64,000 bases of DNA from positions 17,169,802 through 17,233,801 of the forward strand of contig OU452223.1 of the NCBI GenBank assembly GCA_911728455.2, written 5' to 3'. Positions 37,339 to 50,400 of the stretch are shown here, in pieces. The translations under genes and the position numbers were made by a program. Numbering within the stretch: the first letter of the stretch is position 1; every line of letters starts with the position of its first letter. A model generated the notes under the pieces. That model had not been told where the DNA came from. It saw nothing but the letters and a program-made list of their open reading frames with translations, and ran no database searches. The DNA is from Marthasterias glacialis. Lineage: Eukaryota > Echinodermata > Asteroidea > Forcipulatida > Asteriidae.

Positions 37339-37750
37339 TTAACCCTCCTACTGCCTGACTATTCAAAGATCATCCACTGTGGTTTTAAGTGATATAAAAA
37401 TTATGCCAGACTGCGATGTGATATGTGGTGATTGCATCTACACAGTACACAGTCAACCCTCCTACTGTCTGACCGTTCAATTTCATCCACTGTGGGTTTT
37501 GAGTGATAGATAAACTATGCCAGCCAGCACTATGATTTCATGTGGTGAACCCATCTACACAGTGCACAACCAGTTTTGCAACCACACACAACTCATGCGG
37601 TTGAATGGTTTCAAACGGTCAACTCATTGGAAAATGGTTAAAGGGTCACACCAATCACAAGTTCTTTTACAACCTCAACCTCAAGCCTCTGACCAAAATG
37701 TGGTGAAAATATTGAGTCCTGAAGCTGACGGAACGCTCTGATTGGTCACG
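37339..37750. repeat. TTAACCCTCCTACTGCCTG-family element with internal duplication
   Basis: TTAACCCTCCTACTGCCTGA at 37339 recurs as CAACCCTCCTACTGTCTGA at 37454. Both are followed by CATCCACTGTGG and GTGGTGA blocks. The later part (CAACCACACACAACTCATGC, then GGTTTCAAACGGTCAACTCA) matches the right half of the element at 40360-40792. The right terminus is missing. Confidence 0.65.
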
Positions 37751-38359
37751 TGGAATTGCTTCCACAGCTCCTTATTAGTGCATATTATTCCAAAGATGGG
37801 TTTACAGGTCAAACTTTGGTGGAACCATTTTTTCAGGGAAAACTTATCGTGGTAGCGCCTTCATACACCGAGTTGTAGGGTTGTACTAATAGTCATAACA
37901 TAACACCCACAGTCCAAACACGTCTTTCTTTGCTTGTTTGCTTGACAATATACTCAACTGAAATCCCTCTTAATAAAATGCTTACACTTCATACCTGTTT
38001 GATGCAACCAAAAAACAAAAATTAAAAATTAAATTAAATCTAACATTTTTCTCTTGTACAACTGTTTCCAAAATGCCCGGTAAATGCAGTTATATAAATT
38101 TCAAAGAAACCAAAGCAGTTACATTGTATCAATTCACCTACAGTATTTGACCAATAAATTTGAGTGTGATCCCAAAACAACATCAGAGTAAAGTCCATGC
38201 GATAAATCACTCATTAATCCATGTTTACCATGGCAACATGGTTCTGTGTTCTGTCATTGGTATCTTCACAAAATAGTAAATGTTTTCAGGAGTAAGGTGA
38301 TAACTCTGCAGAAAAGCAAGGTTCCTAAAGGTTAACAAGGATGTTGTGTATACACGCAA

Positions 38360-38900
38360 ATGTTGTCCGAGCCAGCAAACGGCGACGTTTAAACCCGCCA
38401 CTGTGTAAAATCGTAAAACCAGAACACAGGTTGTCCTTTTTTTTATTTGAGTGTGCACAGAGTATGCACACACTGCACAATGCTTCGTTTCACCCACACA
38501 AAGAGGACAAATGGTGTTGCATGAATATTTATGTGGGGATTATTGTGTAAACCTTTGTCCTTTTGTTCCAAGAAGAGGATTATGAGACATGGAGAGGCTT
38601 CCACCATTGTTTATTCATTCTATTTTGGCTCAATGGAGGCAAGTCAGAGAGAGCTCACGGCCGAGGTTTTGCAAATAACGGTGCGTAAATTTGACATTTT
38701 TTCAACAGAGAAAAAACAAATGAAAACAGTGCTTCAAAGAGGATCTTTGTTCTCTTGGCTTTGTCAAGTCAAGGTTTCTTTGCGTCAGCGGTACTCTCAA
38801 AGAAAAAATGATTCTGGCAATTCTGAGAAAAATAATCCAATCAGGCTGGACCGGGAAAAAAATGGAAGACTCCTAACGGCAACTTTGAATAAATGTTTAC
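38360..38900. repeat. Dispersed repeat, copy C (longest)
   Basis: It starts with the GTTTAAACCCGCCAC block and the GTGCACAGAGTATGCACACA block of copy A. It then has the CCTTTGTCCTTTTGTT block of copy B and ends with the CAGGCTGGACCGGG block of copy A. The 151-codon frame across it is not homologous to any protein I know and is interrupted in the other copies. Confidence 0.6.
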
Positions 38901-39330
38901 AAAACATCGCTGCATCCAGCTTTGCTCAACAATTAACAATTTTTTTTTTTTTTAATTTGTCACATCCACAGGATGCATGGCTATAGTTTACTTCCAGTTT
39001 ATAAAAGAAAATGATTAAAGTAGTAAAAACTTGAGGGCATTTTATATCACTGATGTTTTTGATTGTCCACGTTATTCTTAGATTTACTCCATCATTTGAA
39101 TCAAGACGAGAACAAGTCACCAACAAATGATTGTCAGTATAATTTGTTGTGTCATTCACAAGAAACTAAAAACTTTTTAAAATCTTATTTTTAAAATTAT
39201 TTTTCTATAGATTATCCCAAGAAATGTTCTATTACATAATCAGGCATGATTAAATCTGATTTTTGATTTGATTTTACCTTTGGGAAAATCACTAGATTGT
39301 TATTTTTTGCCTAACATATACACTACACCA

Positions 39331-39500
39331 GGCCCCGATACTTCACGGAGGCAATTGCCTCCGTTGCCCCTGGTCATTGCCTTGGTGCCCTTGAAATGTT
39401 CCAATAGAAATTTACAATTTCCTCACAGAGGTGCCCTATGTCGAGAGGAAAATGCCCTGGTGCCCTTGCCCTTTCAAAAACCAAGCAGTCGCGCCTGCTA
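39331..39500. mobile_element. GGCCCCGATACTTCACGGAGG-family MITE, copy 1
   Basis: Characteristic internal blocks are TTGCCCCTGGTCATTGCC, CCCTTGAAATGTTCCAATAG and TGCCCTTGCCCTTTC. Related copies are at 46259-46437 (reverse) and 55870-56035, with more diverged pieces near 57690-57790 and 58095-58130. Confidence 0.65.
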
Positions 39501-39788
39501 CACTGAATAACCCACAGGGACATTGATTCTTAAAATGATGCAACCAAGATTCTTAAGATGATGACGCCAGGTGAATAGGGTCAACACCATATGTAGGTAT
39601 TCCTACTTGCTTTTTCAAAGGTCAAAAATCCTGCCTGATTAACATGCCCTCAATGTGGAGCAGTCCTTTTGTTGTTAGTGAAGATACAATGTACCAAAGG
39701 GAGGCTGGAAGGGTTATATAATCGGGCTCTTTTTTTGGATATAAGGATAATTTTTACTCATTTTTAGTATAGCATACAGGGAACAAGA

Positions 39789-40005
39789 CGGGCGGCTATG
39801 GCTGTTGCTAAGGGCATTGCTAAGCTTCAACACATGATGATGCAGCAACTAAGCCGCAGCCGCTCATTCAGAAATGGCCTTAGCCATTGTCAGAATTGGC
39901 AATTTTGGCTATGGCTACAGCTGGATCATCAACATGCACTGATGCATAGTCTGCCCTTAGCAACGGCCGCAGCCGCAGCCACCAGTTCAGGCACGGACTT
40001 ATTAC
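39789..40005. mobile_element. GGCTATGGC/GCCGCAGCC-rich MITE
   Basis: The ends carry GGCGGCTATGGCTGTTGCTA and its degenerate complement TAGCAACGGCCGCAGCCGCA, with further internal GGCTATGGCTACAGC. It is related to 17157-17291 and 49131-49291. The palindromic composition creates spurious open frames. Confidence 0.55.
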
Positions 40006-40359
40006 ACATAAAGTATGAAGACTAAGACCACCTTTGGTTGGTTTCCTGTATACGCAATGACAATCCACAAAACAGCACCAGACTATTTCCACTTCAAGCC
40101 TCACCTTGGATAAGTGCATTTGTATATAGAGGGGAAATATAAATATAAATATAAATAAAGGTCAAACAGGGCGGGCACACAAATAAACTCATTAACCACA
40201 GCTACTGTGTTTGTCATCAACAAAAAATTACATACATATAGCACCATTTTCTTTATCTGTGGCCAAAAAGGGACACACTTAATTCACCCAATTTAATGGA
40301 AAGTCTTTCTTTTTTGTGTGTAGGAAGGAAGCAAGTCACCTATATTACTAAATTTACAT

Positions 40360-40792
40360 TTAACCCTCCTACTGCCTGAACATTCAGTATTTTCCACGGT
40401 GGTACCATACTGCAGCGTGACATCATGTGGTGAACGCAAGGCTCTACACCCTAAGGCCTTGTCACACAGGGCAATTATTACTGGCAACCTGGAGGCAACC
40501 AACCGCACCGCATGCGAAAGAAACACTTTGGTAGCACAGGAGTGAATTTTCTAACAATGTCTTACAATCCTCAAGAAAATTAGATGAACATTCAAATGTG
40601 AATGCCTTTTCTTCTTGTGAGTTTGCCTGGAACTGGTTGCCTGTAAATTGCCTCGTGTGACACAGCCCCTACACACATTTACAGTTACTAGTTCTGTACG
40701 CAGTTGTACCACCATACACAACCTATGCAGTTCAACGGTTTCAAATGGTTGGTCAACTCACTGGCTAATGGTACCAGGAGTAGGAGGGTTAA
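40360..40792. mobile_element. MITE with TTAACCCTCCTACT ends, interrupted by a nested MITE
   Basis: It begins TTAACCCTCCTACTGCCTG and ends AGGAGTAGGAGGGTTAA, giving inverted ends of about 16 bp. The interior is interrupted by a separate element at 40450-40666, so the host copy is older. The uninterrupted sequence order matches 37454-37645. Confidence 0.75.
40450..40666. mobile_element. Nested MITE, possibly hAT-type
   Basis: Complementary inner ends are TTGTCACACAGGGCAATT and AATTGCCTCGTGTGACA, followed by CTGGCAACC and GGTTGCC. Flanks are CTCTACAC (40442-40449) and CCCTACAC (40667-40674), a 7 of 8 match that would fit an 8-bp hAT target duplication. A fragment of the same family is near 48988-49020. 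Confidence 0.6.
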
Positions 40793-41068
40793 TGGACTGA
40801 TAAAGACCTAATTATTTATAAGCCCTTTACTAGTTTTTTTGTGTGATGGTTTTTATTAAACCCTAAAATGTTAGCAATGTACGTTTAGAAATAACAAGTT
40901 ACATATGTGACATTTAAGTAGTTTTTGTCTTGACTTACTTGACTGGCACTGGCGTAACACATCGAAGATTCTAATGAAATACTATAAAAAATAATGAATG
41001 TCTATGAGTGCAATGGTAAGAATGTTTTCATGAATTGAAATAAGAAATGAGTTGAACTGAACATTTCA

Positions 41069-41431
41069 TCTTTCAAGGAATGAAATTATTCTCTCCACTG
41101 CACGAATGCAAAAAACATTCATCATTTGTTTTATATAACACCCATCTTTGTCATTTGATTGGAGGATCAACTATAAGAATAAACAAACTGTACAAGAAAG
41201 TATTCTGGCATCCACAATGAGGGTGTTTTGTACTGGTGTGTATAATTTATCACACGGTGTGGTCTAGCCTGCAATAGTAAAAAAAGGATGGGACCAAAAT
41301 GCACAGTGAATAGTAACAAAATGTACTATTTATAACATAGGCAATCTTTCAAGGAATGAAATTATTCTCTCCATTGCTCGAATGCAAAAACATTCATCAT
41401 TTGTTTTATATTACACCCATCTTTGTCATTG
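41069..41431. repeat. Separated direct duplication of about 90 bp
   Basis: The segments 41069-41158 and 41345-41431 share ATCTTTCAAGGAATGAAATT, then ATTCTCTCCA, CGAATGCAAAAA, CATTCATCATTTGTTTTATA and CACCCATCTTTGTCATT, with only a few differences. Confidence 0.8.
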
Positions 41432-41685
41432 TAAACAAAGACACTGTGGGGTTAGTGTTTATAGCATAGGCAATGTCGTGGTTTTCTTAACCCTTACTCT
41501 CATGGCCCACTTGCCTACAGGTGATCTCAATCCGACACTGTCCTCCCCTCTTACATGAATGTCACTTCATACCAACATGTTTGGATAAGTAGCTGTTTTT
41601 TTGTTTTTTTTGGGGTGGCTCTAGTACTCAATCCTCCACAATCAGACAACTTCATGAAGAGGATTTGGGAAGATTTGCTGCTTCC

Positions 41686-42018
41686 CAGGTTGTATCGGAA
41701 ACTTGAATGTGATCCCTGGTAATACAGCAATTTCATGTTGTGTGGCTGCTGACAGGCACCCCCCCCCCCAAACAAAGATATTGACAAAAGAGAGAGACCG
41801 CCAACATTAGGGCTAGATACCTCCGTTGGAAGACCCCCGGTACATTGATCTAGACGTCGCAGGTACAAATCCCGATCTAGTCCATTTTTCTTTGTTCACC
41901 CCAAAATTTGGTTTAAATGACCTACAATCCTCCAATCAGGTTCAAATCCCGATCTAGTCAATTTTTCTTTGTTCACCCCAGAAATTTGGTTTAAAATGGC
42001 CTACAATCCTCCAATCAA
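41686..42018 (+). mobile_element. Composite tRNA-like SINE with a tandemly duplicated 3' end
   Basis: The leader (GTGATCCCTGG, AAACAAAGATATTGA) and the degraded tRNA part correspond to the copy at 34251. The 3' portion, from the B box through TTTTTCTTTGTTCACCCC to CCTACAATCCTCCAATCA, occurs twice in tandem (41861-41938 and 41939-42018, 78-bp period). Confidence 0.7.
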
Positions 42019-44410
42019 CTGACAAGGATCTATTCCGTTGTTGTAAAGTATTTTCGGACGTGTTCTGAATCCATCCTGTTGGTAAGTGACAACGTTTTGG
42101 AGCCGGGAGTGCAATGTAAAGAATGTTCATGTACAATGTGCGTATATACCATTCGTTTACACTGCACTTCCGGCTCCAAAACGTCATAACATAACATAAC
42201 AAATACAATTTATAAGGCGCTATTCCATCAAGATCGTAGCGCACATAAAAGAAATTAACATGGATAAAGAGGAGTCTGAAGGGCTTACTGAAAAGACAAG
42301 GAAAGAAATGATCTTTCAATCTGAACAATCGAGGTATGGTAAAATATGGGTTGTTGATAAATTTGTATATACATATTTTTAGTAAAAAAAAAAAGAAATG
42401 GATTTTTACAAAATTATTATTTGTTTAAATACAAACACACACTTTTTTTATGAACCAATCCATTTGATACAAGACTCAAATCTAGATTGATTTCGGCAGA
42501 TGAAGAAAATAAATGTATGAGATTTCTAGGAAAAAAAAAACTACCAGCTACAAGTACACCTACCCTTGAACCATCTACGTTAAGTCAGTGAGCTGACCTT
42601 TATGGACTTCCAGTCATTCTATTCACAGTAGTTTACAATGGTATAAAAAAAAACAATCGGAAAGTCCACCAAGTCATCCAAATTAAGTAGTTGTCTAAAT
42701 TAAGTAGTAGTCAGTCCAAAAAATACTATATTATTTACATACCTACAGAATAAGTTACTTAGTGTAAAAAAAAGTGTTTTTTTTTTCATGAAGAGATTGT
42801 TTTGAATAGAGACGGCAGTTTATGTATGGCATGATGTTTATGGTTTCCCCAGAACTGAATTTTCTTTGAATAGTAAGTTGAAAGTAATCAGTGCATGCAT
42901 GATATATGCAAATCTGATCTTCTTCATGAATAATAAAAGCCTCATTTACTTTAATGTGTGCCTACTCAGTGAAGCCCTTTGTTTTCTGCCATTGTTTGGA
43001 TGGCGAGCTTTTAAAGGGGCGTGTCAGTATCTTTGTTGGTAGGAAGAGCTTGAAGGAAGTGCGCAAGGACGACGCACTACAAGCAAAGCATCAAAACAGA
43101 TGTCACCATTAATTTGTACTTCTCACTTCCAGTCAAAAACCACTGTACTGCTATACATATTCTTCACTGACAACCAAGTAAAGGCTTCCATGAAATTTTA
43201 TTTAAATGTTGGGGAGGGAAGACCCTAATTTGTCACCGTGTGAAAATGGAACGTGATTTTCTACACAAATTGCATCCAGTCCAATCAAACTCCTTTCCTG
43301 TTTTCAAAGTATGACTATCAAGAAGCCATTTTGAGATATGGTGGACACAATACTATGACATTATTAGGGTTGGGTGTTTTTTCCAGCCAAACTGTGTACT
43401 CCTGTAGTGTACAAAAGGCTAATGGAATTGATTTATTTATTAACATTGTTTCCTTCCTATAAAAACACACATTTCAGTATCGTCTTCATCAAACATTTGT
43501 ACAACAAGCACAAAGATCTAAATCAAAAGCATGCACTGGACTACCAGATAAAATGTGTTTTTTTTAACAGATTAACCTAAATATAAAAAAAAACTCCAAA
43601 AGTTTCTATGAAGTTTGACTCCAATCCTAGACAAGACTTTTCACATTGTGCTCAAGCTTTGCTTCAGCATGGTGTATATTGCAATTGCATAGTGGAACAG
43701 GTTTTGGGTGCACAAATCGCACACGGTATACAGTAGGCTGTACTGGCACATAAATGCTATGGGAGTTCTCTATGGGTATGTTTAAGTCGTTCTCCTCGAG
43801 TTAGTCCGAGTGCACCGACTCGGATCCACGAGTAGCTTTAATATTATGTTTCACAATGATCAGCGGGAGTGACCTCCTTCCTCAGCAGGTCACTTTCTGT
43901 TGAGTAAACCCACCATGTAATTCTCTGAACATACTTGGAAATCACCGCAACTTGTCAATCTAAAACACAGTGATTCAAAAAGATCTTATGAAAGCTTCAG
44001 TCTAAAAACTTCTTGTATTTGAATGATTCTGACGTCCGAGTAACAGACTTCTAAACATCAAAGATGAAAGTTGTTCCTGTCGGAATGGAAAGGGTTAGTT
44101 GCGGACGTATCAATACTAGGGGTAGGTACTACAGTCACTTTGACCTCCTGGAAGAGTGAGGGACCAAGGGAACTGTACAAACGTACTGTCAATCTACATT
44201 ACCAGGATGAGAAGATTTCCATTTCCATATCACACATGAATAACGCCAGTGCATTTCGTCTCATAAAACGGTAACAGTAAATTAAGATGGTTAAAATCAA
44301 AAATTAGAATCACATAGAATTAGAATTAGAAGATTATTAAAAAATATATATAGGTAACTCTTACTTTTTTTCTTTTCTTTTTTTTCTTCTTTTTTGTTTT
44401 TGAGTAAGTA

Positions 44411-47400
44411 CTATAAACTGCCCATGTCGGGGAATCGTTTTAATTTCTTCGGGATGTCATCCTTGAAGAGCACCGGGTCGGCACGGAATTGGACCGTCTT
44501 CAGCGGCATCATTCCGTACTCTGCGGCGAAGACGGAGACGCATTCTGAGCGTTCCACCATGTGGGTGAGGTCGGCGGAGATGATGTTGGAACACTCGGGG
44601 CACTTGAACTTCTTCCGCGGGGTGACTTTGAGCGGTGGTTTCCCCGTGACGTTGGAGATGAGAAAGTTCATGGCGAGATCTTCGCAGTTCATGTGGTCGT
44701 CCACCCATGTCTTGATGTGGTTGGACATCTTATGGGTGTACAGGAAGCTGAAATACTATTAAGAAAATCGAGACACACGGATAATTTAAGGGTGTATAGG
44801 TTTTGGGTTTTTTTAACTCAACCGCATTATCGCTGTCAATAAAAATAAATGTAAACAAAATCACGAGACCTTTGTTCTGACATGCTGTAAACTATAAAAA
44901 TCGTGATCATTTTACATCGATTGAATTGTGCTTGCTGTTGATTACAGAATTCAAACTGGCCTCTCACCACCAGGCACGCTCGGTGGTCTACTGGTAAAGA
45001 TATCTGCTCTAGAATGCGGGTGGGGGGGGAGGAAAGAAGAAGGGAAAAAAAAACAACAAACACTAAAAAAGTTAAGAGCGCTGTTTAAGAAGCCACTATT
45101 ATTATTATGTGGAGGATTCTGGCACTGAGGAGGAAAATGATAATATTTCTCCTTTAACCAAAAGGTTCAGTCTGCCAATAAAATGATTTATAAGGAGTTC
45201 GGACAAGCATAGATTTCGACTAGATTTCATGAATTGATCGTTTGTTGTTGCTACCTTGTGGTAGAATGCTGCTCCAGTCAGCACCATGGACACATCATTA
45301 GTCCACTCTGACTCGTACTTCCATTTGTTGAGCTTCTCGTCCCATAGATGTAACCTGGCAGGGTAGCCCACCAGACGATCTGGGAATTCCCTCCAGACCT
45401 TTCAAAAAAAAACCACACACACACACAAAAACAATTCAAAAGAGAATGCCAAATACTGGGATAAAGACATCGAGTAGCTGACTCATCAGGATGGTTCGAA
45501 TCCTGGTCATAGCATTTTTGTCCTGGAGTGCAATACTTCACTATACTGTACATCATTACGCCACACACGCACCTGTATGAGCAAAGTTTGGGCTACTTCC
45601 GGCTCCAAAGCTGGCATATGTTATCACCAAACCACTCATTTCATTGTTTAAAGGCATTTCTTATGACAGAAACTGATCAAATCTGTGAGACTTTGGAAGT
45701 CCAAAAACTGTTTATTTTTTTTGTTCATACGTAAACCCTCAAAGAGAAACTAGCTTAATGCCATTTCCTGTGGATTTCTGGCAATCGTTGGAGCCAGTTT
45801 CTATGAAGTGAGTATGGCTTACAGTCGAATAACGTCACATTTATGAACAGGATTTTTGCTCATCACCACCCAGGATTAATATGGCTACCGTGAGGGGTAG
45901 AGATTGTTCATGGGATCGACTTGCTGCAGGATTCTGATGAGTTCAAGAAAGTCCCTTGTAAAAAGAAAACGCTTTCAAATCAACATTCTGCATTGTCAGC
46001 GGTCCTAAAACTTCTCTGGACCAGTTGATATTCTCGCCGAGTAGTCCAGTTCGCAAGTTCATTCTCAAAGCTACATTGTAATCCAACGATTCGGTCATAA
46101 TTATACGATTTTTAAATTCAAGTACCAAATGATAACCTCCAAGAAAAATCCTCAAGATAATGTGGACCAGTGAAAAAGCTGACTGACAAGAGAGAAGACA
46201 GGCTAACTGGACCCACTGGCTGGTCACTGAAAAACAATACGCTCAAACCCTGCAAGTTCAGGCCTGATTGCTTCGTTCTTAAAAAGGGCAAGGGCACCAT
46301 GGCATTTTCTTCTCGATAAAGGGCACGTCTATGAGGAAATTGGAAATTTCTATTGGAACATTTCAAGGGATACCAAGGCAATGACCAGGAGCAATATGGA
46401 ATTTGCATCCATTGCCTCTGTGAAGTATCAGGCCTGCAAAATGATTACTGACTATTACCAATCATTTAGGCATGATAACTGCGTTAATCACCACATGCTG
46501 CTGCAGTGTGATGGGTTCCAGACGGTCCCAAATTGAAACGGTTCAGAGAATTTAGATAAACTCAAAACATTTGGTAACCGTCCAAGATGTGCTCAACTGT
46601 ACCTCGTAACCAAACTCTAACTCATCGGGCGTCAACATAAGAATGTCATCGTCGATGGCCAGCACACACTCCGTCTCAATTTCATCATAGGGATAGAAAC
46701 GATTACTCAATTTGTTCTCCTTGGTTTGGACGACCTTCAGGGGCTTGTTAATCTTGGGCCACTTCTCAACTGAAACAAGATTCAAAGAAAAGAAAAACAA
46801 GTTTCTCACGATGGTCTTTAATCATTTCTGTTGAATGCCAGGCAGATGTGACTCTAGATAAGTATCGTGCAGTATCTTGCGATGTACTTCTACTTACTAC
46901 CATGACTAATGTGATTTAGTTTATTTTCCTTCTAAGCAAGTGTAGCAAAGTTAAAGACAAAGAACCTATCTACCACCGATCCTTCAGTAAGACTCTGCTA
47001 GAGTTGAATTGTGAGGCCATTAACACCTTTTGCATTTATACCAAGGATCACTTTAACAGCTGTTTTCATTTTCAGAAATTACACAGAATAGAACCTGAAC
47101 TAGTGTGAGAGAGCAGCACTCTACAACTCTAAAATCCAAATGTTATCCTTGGTTTCCTGGTTATATTTGTAATTATTGTAGGGCAACAACACAGAAAGAA
47201 CTTTCGTCTTGTTTGTTGCACCTTTGTCAAAGATTTAAATGTCTTTTTTTCTATCATATTCCATTAGTAGTTGTATTGTTTATATCCAGCTACTTTTATT
47301 GGAGTTTGTCAAAGTCATTTGAATCATCTCGTCTCAAAACAAATGGTAGGGACAGGGTACCAGATTGTCAGAATACCAGTCTAATACAACTCTATACTCT

Positions 47401-50400
47401 CTTACGGGGACTTCTCCTGATTAAATTGGCAAATTTGATTAAGGTTTTACCGTCTGCAGTTTTCCATGGGTAATTGTGTTGTTCATTTCAAGGTATTTTT
47501 ATTGTTTGTCAAATGTATTCAGATCATCCGATTCTAAACGTAAATGACAGAGATGGGGTACCAGAGTGTATGAGTACCAGTCTACAACTCAACCTTTAGT
47601 ATGTCTGATGAATCTTGTCCTCGATTAACTTTCTTGAGGGTCACAAACGAAATAAGCCTGGTTTTTTTTTTCTAAAAAATAAAATAACATCATATCAAAG
47701 AGACAGGGTACCAGATTGACTGAGTACCAGTGTAAGTACCTTCTGGTGGGGACTTCTCCTGATTGTTCCATACTACTAGCACCTTGGTCAGACTTGGGGT
47801 CAGTGATATCCGACGGATGACCTCAAACAAGCTTTCCTCCCGATCATAGGTCAGGACCACTGCTGTAAAGCCTTGTGATTTAGGTGGGATGAGGGGAAGG
47901 TAAAGTGGACTAATTGCTCCGACCTGGACACAAAAAGATTAAATTATTTATAAAAAAAAATAAATCATCAACCATTCACAAGGTCTAGTTCATGTATCTG
48001 GCAATATTAATCATTTCTAAATCCCTTTGTATGTAATTTAACAGTGATGCTCAGTGCATTTTTCCCCAAACAATCCGATACATTAAATTCTTATTTTTGG
48101 TTCATTGTACCCACATTGAATGAAGCCAAAGATTTGTCGGGGAACAATAATACCTCCAAACTGGGTAAGCTCATTTCAAGGACTTAGCATTCATTTAGCT
48201 TCTTCCAGACCATTGCAAAGGTAAACAACTTATGAACATGGACAATGTGACAGTTAGCAAATTTAAACATTTGCCAAGCAAAAATGAGCAGGGTACCAGT
48301 CACAAGTAATTACATTACGTGACATCTTGGCTGATAACCTCATTCTGCTCAGCAAGGTTTTTTTTTTCCTAAGCAAATTTCCGTGTTTAAAGGCAAAGTA
48401 TACCTTTGGTTTTTGGAACCGTACGTTTGCCTTGATGCTATATAATTGTAGATATATACCATAAAACTAACCTGTGTGAATTTCATTTCAAAAGGTGGCA
48501 GCGTTTTTGAGATATCGCCAAAAATCTGGAGCGGTTGCGTTCACGCAGAAGAAGAATCCGTCATTGGAATACACATTCTGAGAAGCGTTACGGCCATAAC
48601 GCTTCTCAGATTCAAGTTTTTGGGGGATAAAAAGTGATGTATTTTTCCGTAACTGCAGTACTTCGAAGTGAAACGTTTCTCAAAATGCATTATACTATCC
48701 AAAACTGCCGTACTCCTTACCAAGTAAGTTTTTATTGCCAAAAATTTTCAGAGTCATTACCAAACTTATGCAATGCCTTTAACAGCTTTTATGAAACTTC
48801 CTGTTTCGTTTCCCGTTACAACAAGTGGTAAATCTCATTGTTATTAACAAAATGATCATTAATATTAAAACGGGAATCGTTTGGGGAAAAACTGGCAGTA
48901 CAAAGGAAACGTGGCATTGATTGGAACTGTACATTTTCAAAACAATAAGTGAGTAAACCTTGACAAAAAAAGAATGCACATGTTAGGGCCATGACACAAG
49001 CAAACAGTTCCAGGCAATCTCAAAAAAGAAAAATTCATATTAGCCTCCCAAATTATTATTATCATTATTATTAATATATTTCAAATGTCAAAACAATATT
49101 TCGATTGTCAAACAATTTTCTCAGGTATAGTAAGGCCGTGGTCAAATTAGCGGCTACGGCTGTTCCTTAATCTTCATGTGAACATGCCGTGAAGTGTAGG
49201 AAGACCATTGAACACCCTTAGCACTGGCCGCACAGTAGCCACAGCAGTAGCCACAGCTGTAGCTGCAGCCACCAATTCTGACACAGCCTAAGACATTGTT
49301 AGAAAAAATGCCTCTTTTGGAACCACAGCGTTCATTTGAAATTAAGACATGTAATGAGGTAATGGTCGCCTTCACATTGCCCAAATAATAGACCTTACGT
49401 ATATGACGTCATTTGAGTAGGGCGCCTTTGGTTAGAGGTCAAAAGAAGGTTGCTCATCCTGTGCGCCGCACGTACATTATGTACGTTTTCCATTGTTGCA
49501 TCAGCATTTTACCTCTAAGATGGCGGCGTGATGAGGTCAATGCATAAGATCTATTAACATGAGTGACAAGCTCCTAACACTTGTACACAACTTAGGCGAA
49601 GATATTCAAGTACTCAAGTCTCTAATAACTTCTGCAAATTTCTTCACCCTGTAAGTTGTTTGACAACTATTCACTCACCCTTGGCCTGGGCTCGTTCCAG
49701 TAAACGTAATCTTTTGCTGTGTACGGGTACATTCTGTCGTTTATAATCTGTAGCGTTGTCAAGGTGATGTCTTTGATTGATTTGAAGTACTGTTGCCAAT
49801 AGAAACGGCCCTGCCTTTGCAAATCTTTGATGTGGGACGGAGAGATGGCGCTGAGAATGTCTGGTAGCTGGGACAGCTGCTCCTCTGGGACGGTCACTGC
49901 AGCCCTGGATGATGACAAATTGATAAGTTTCTCAAAGGTATTTCTTTTTCTTTCTGAGACAAAGCTTTGCATGGTGTGGGAAGTAAGTTTCTTTTTTAAA
50001 CCAGTTGACCACGTGGAATAATCTCTTCTGAGAAGAAATGTTCATTCTGAGTACAAACCGAAATTAATATAATGATGACAGACCAGGAAACCAAAATCAT
50101 TTCTTGTTCTCGCCTAAGAAAAAAGGAATTTATTTTTAAACACAAAGCTTATTTGCAGAATCAATGCTGGTATTTATCTTTTTGAGAAATGATAAAAGGA
50201 TGTTATCAAGTACTAATTACAAAAAATTATATTTTTGTTGACTGGCATCAAAATGACAAACATATAAACCTAATGGGCGACTTTGGAATGCTAAGTGGCA
50301 GCAAACTTACCAGGTCAATTGTCATTGTTTACGTAGTTATGAGCTCATTTCCACGAACAATGGATTTACCCGGTAAGTCTGCTACACGTATGATCTAGCG

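Larger units (their letters stand above)
36253..44410. other. Gene-poor, repeat-rich interval between METTL25 and EXT2 3' ends
   Basis: The two genes converge on this interval. It has no exon chain or recognisable protein. It contains a G17 run (36697-36713), several MITE families, SINE copies and AT-rich unique DNA. The EXT2 3' UTR occupies an unknown part of the right end; a long T-rich tract on the plus strand (44366-44400) sits immediately after the EXT2 stop. Confidence 0.6.

Noticed and set aside
38531-38986. 151-codon ORF
   Set aside because: It overlaps a dispersed repeat whose other copies (8525-8735, 9985-10330) do not keep the frame, and it resembles no protein I know.
44457-44842. 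Long ORFs in other frames over the last EXT2 exon
   Set aside because: The EXT2 frame explains the conservation fully; the others are antisense or shifted shadows.
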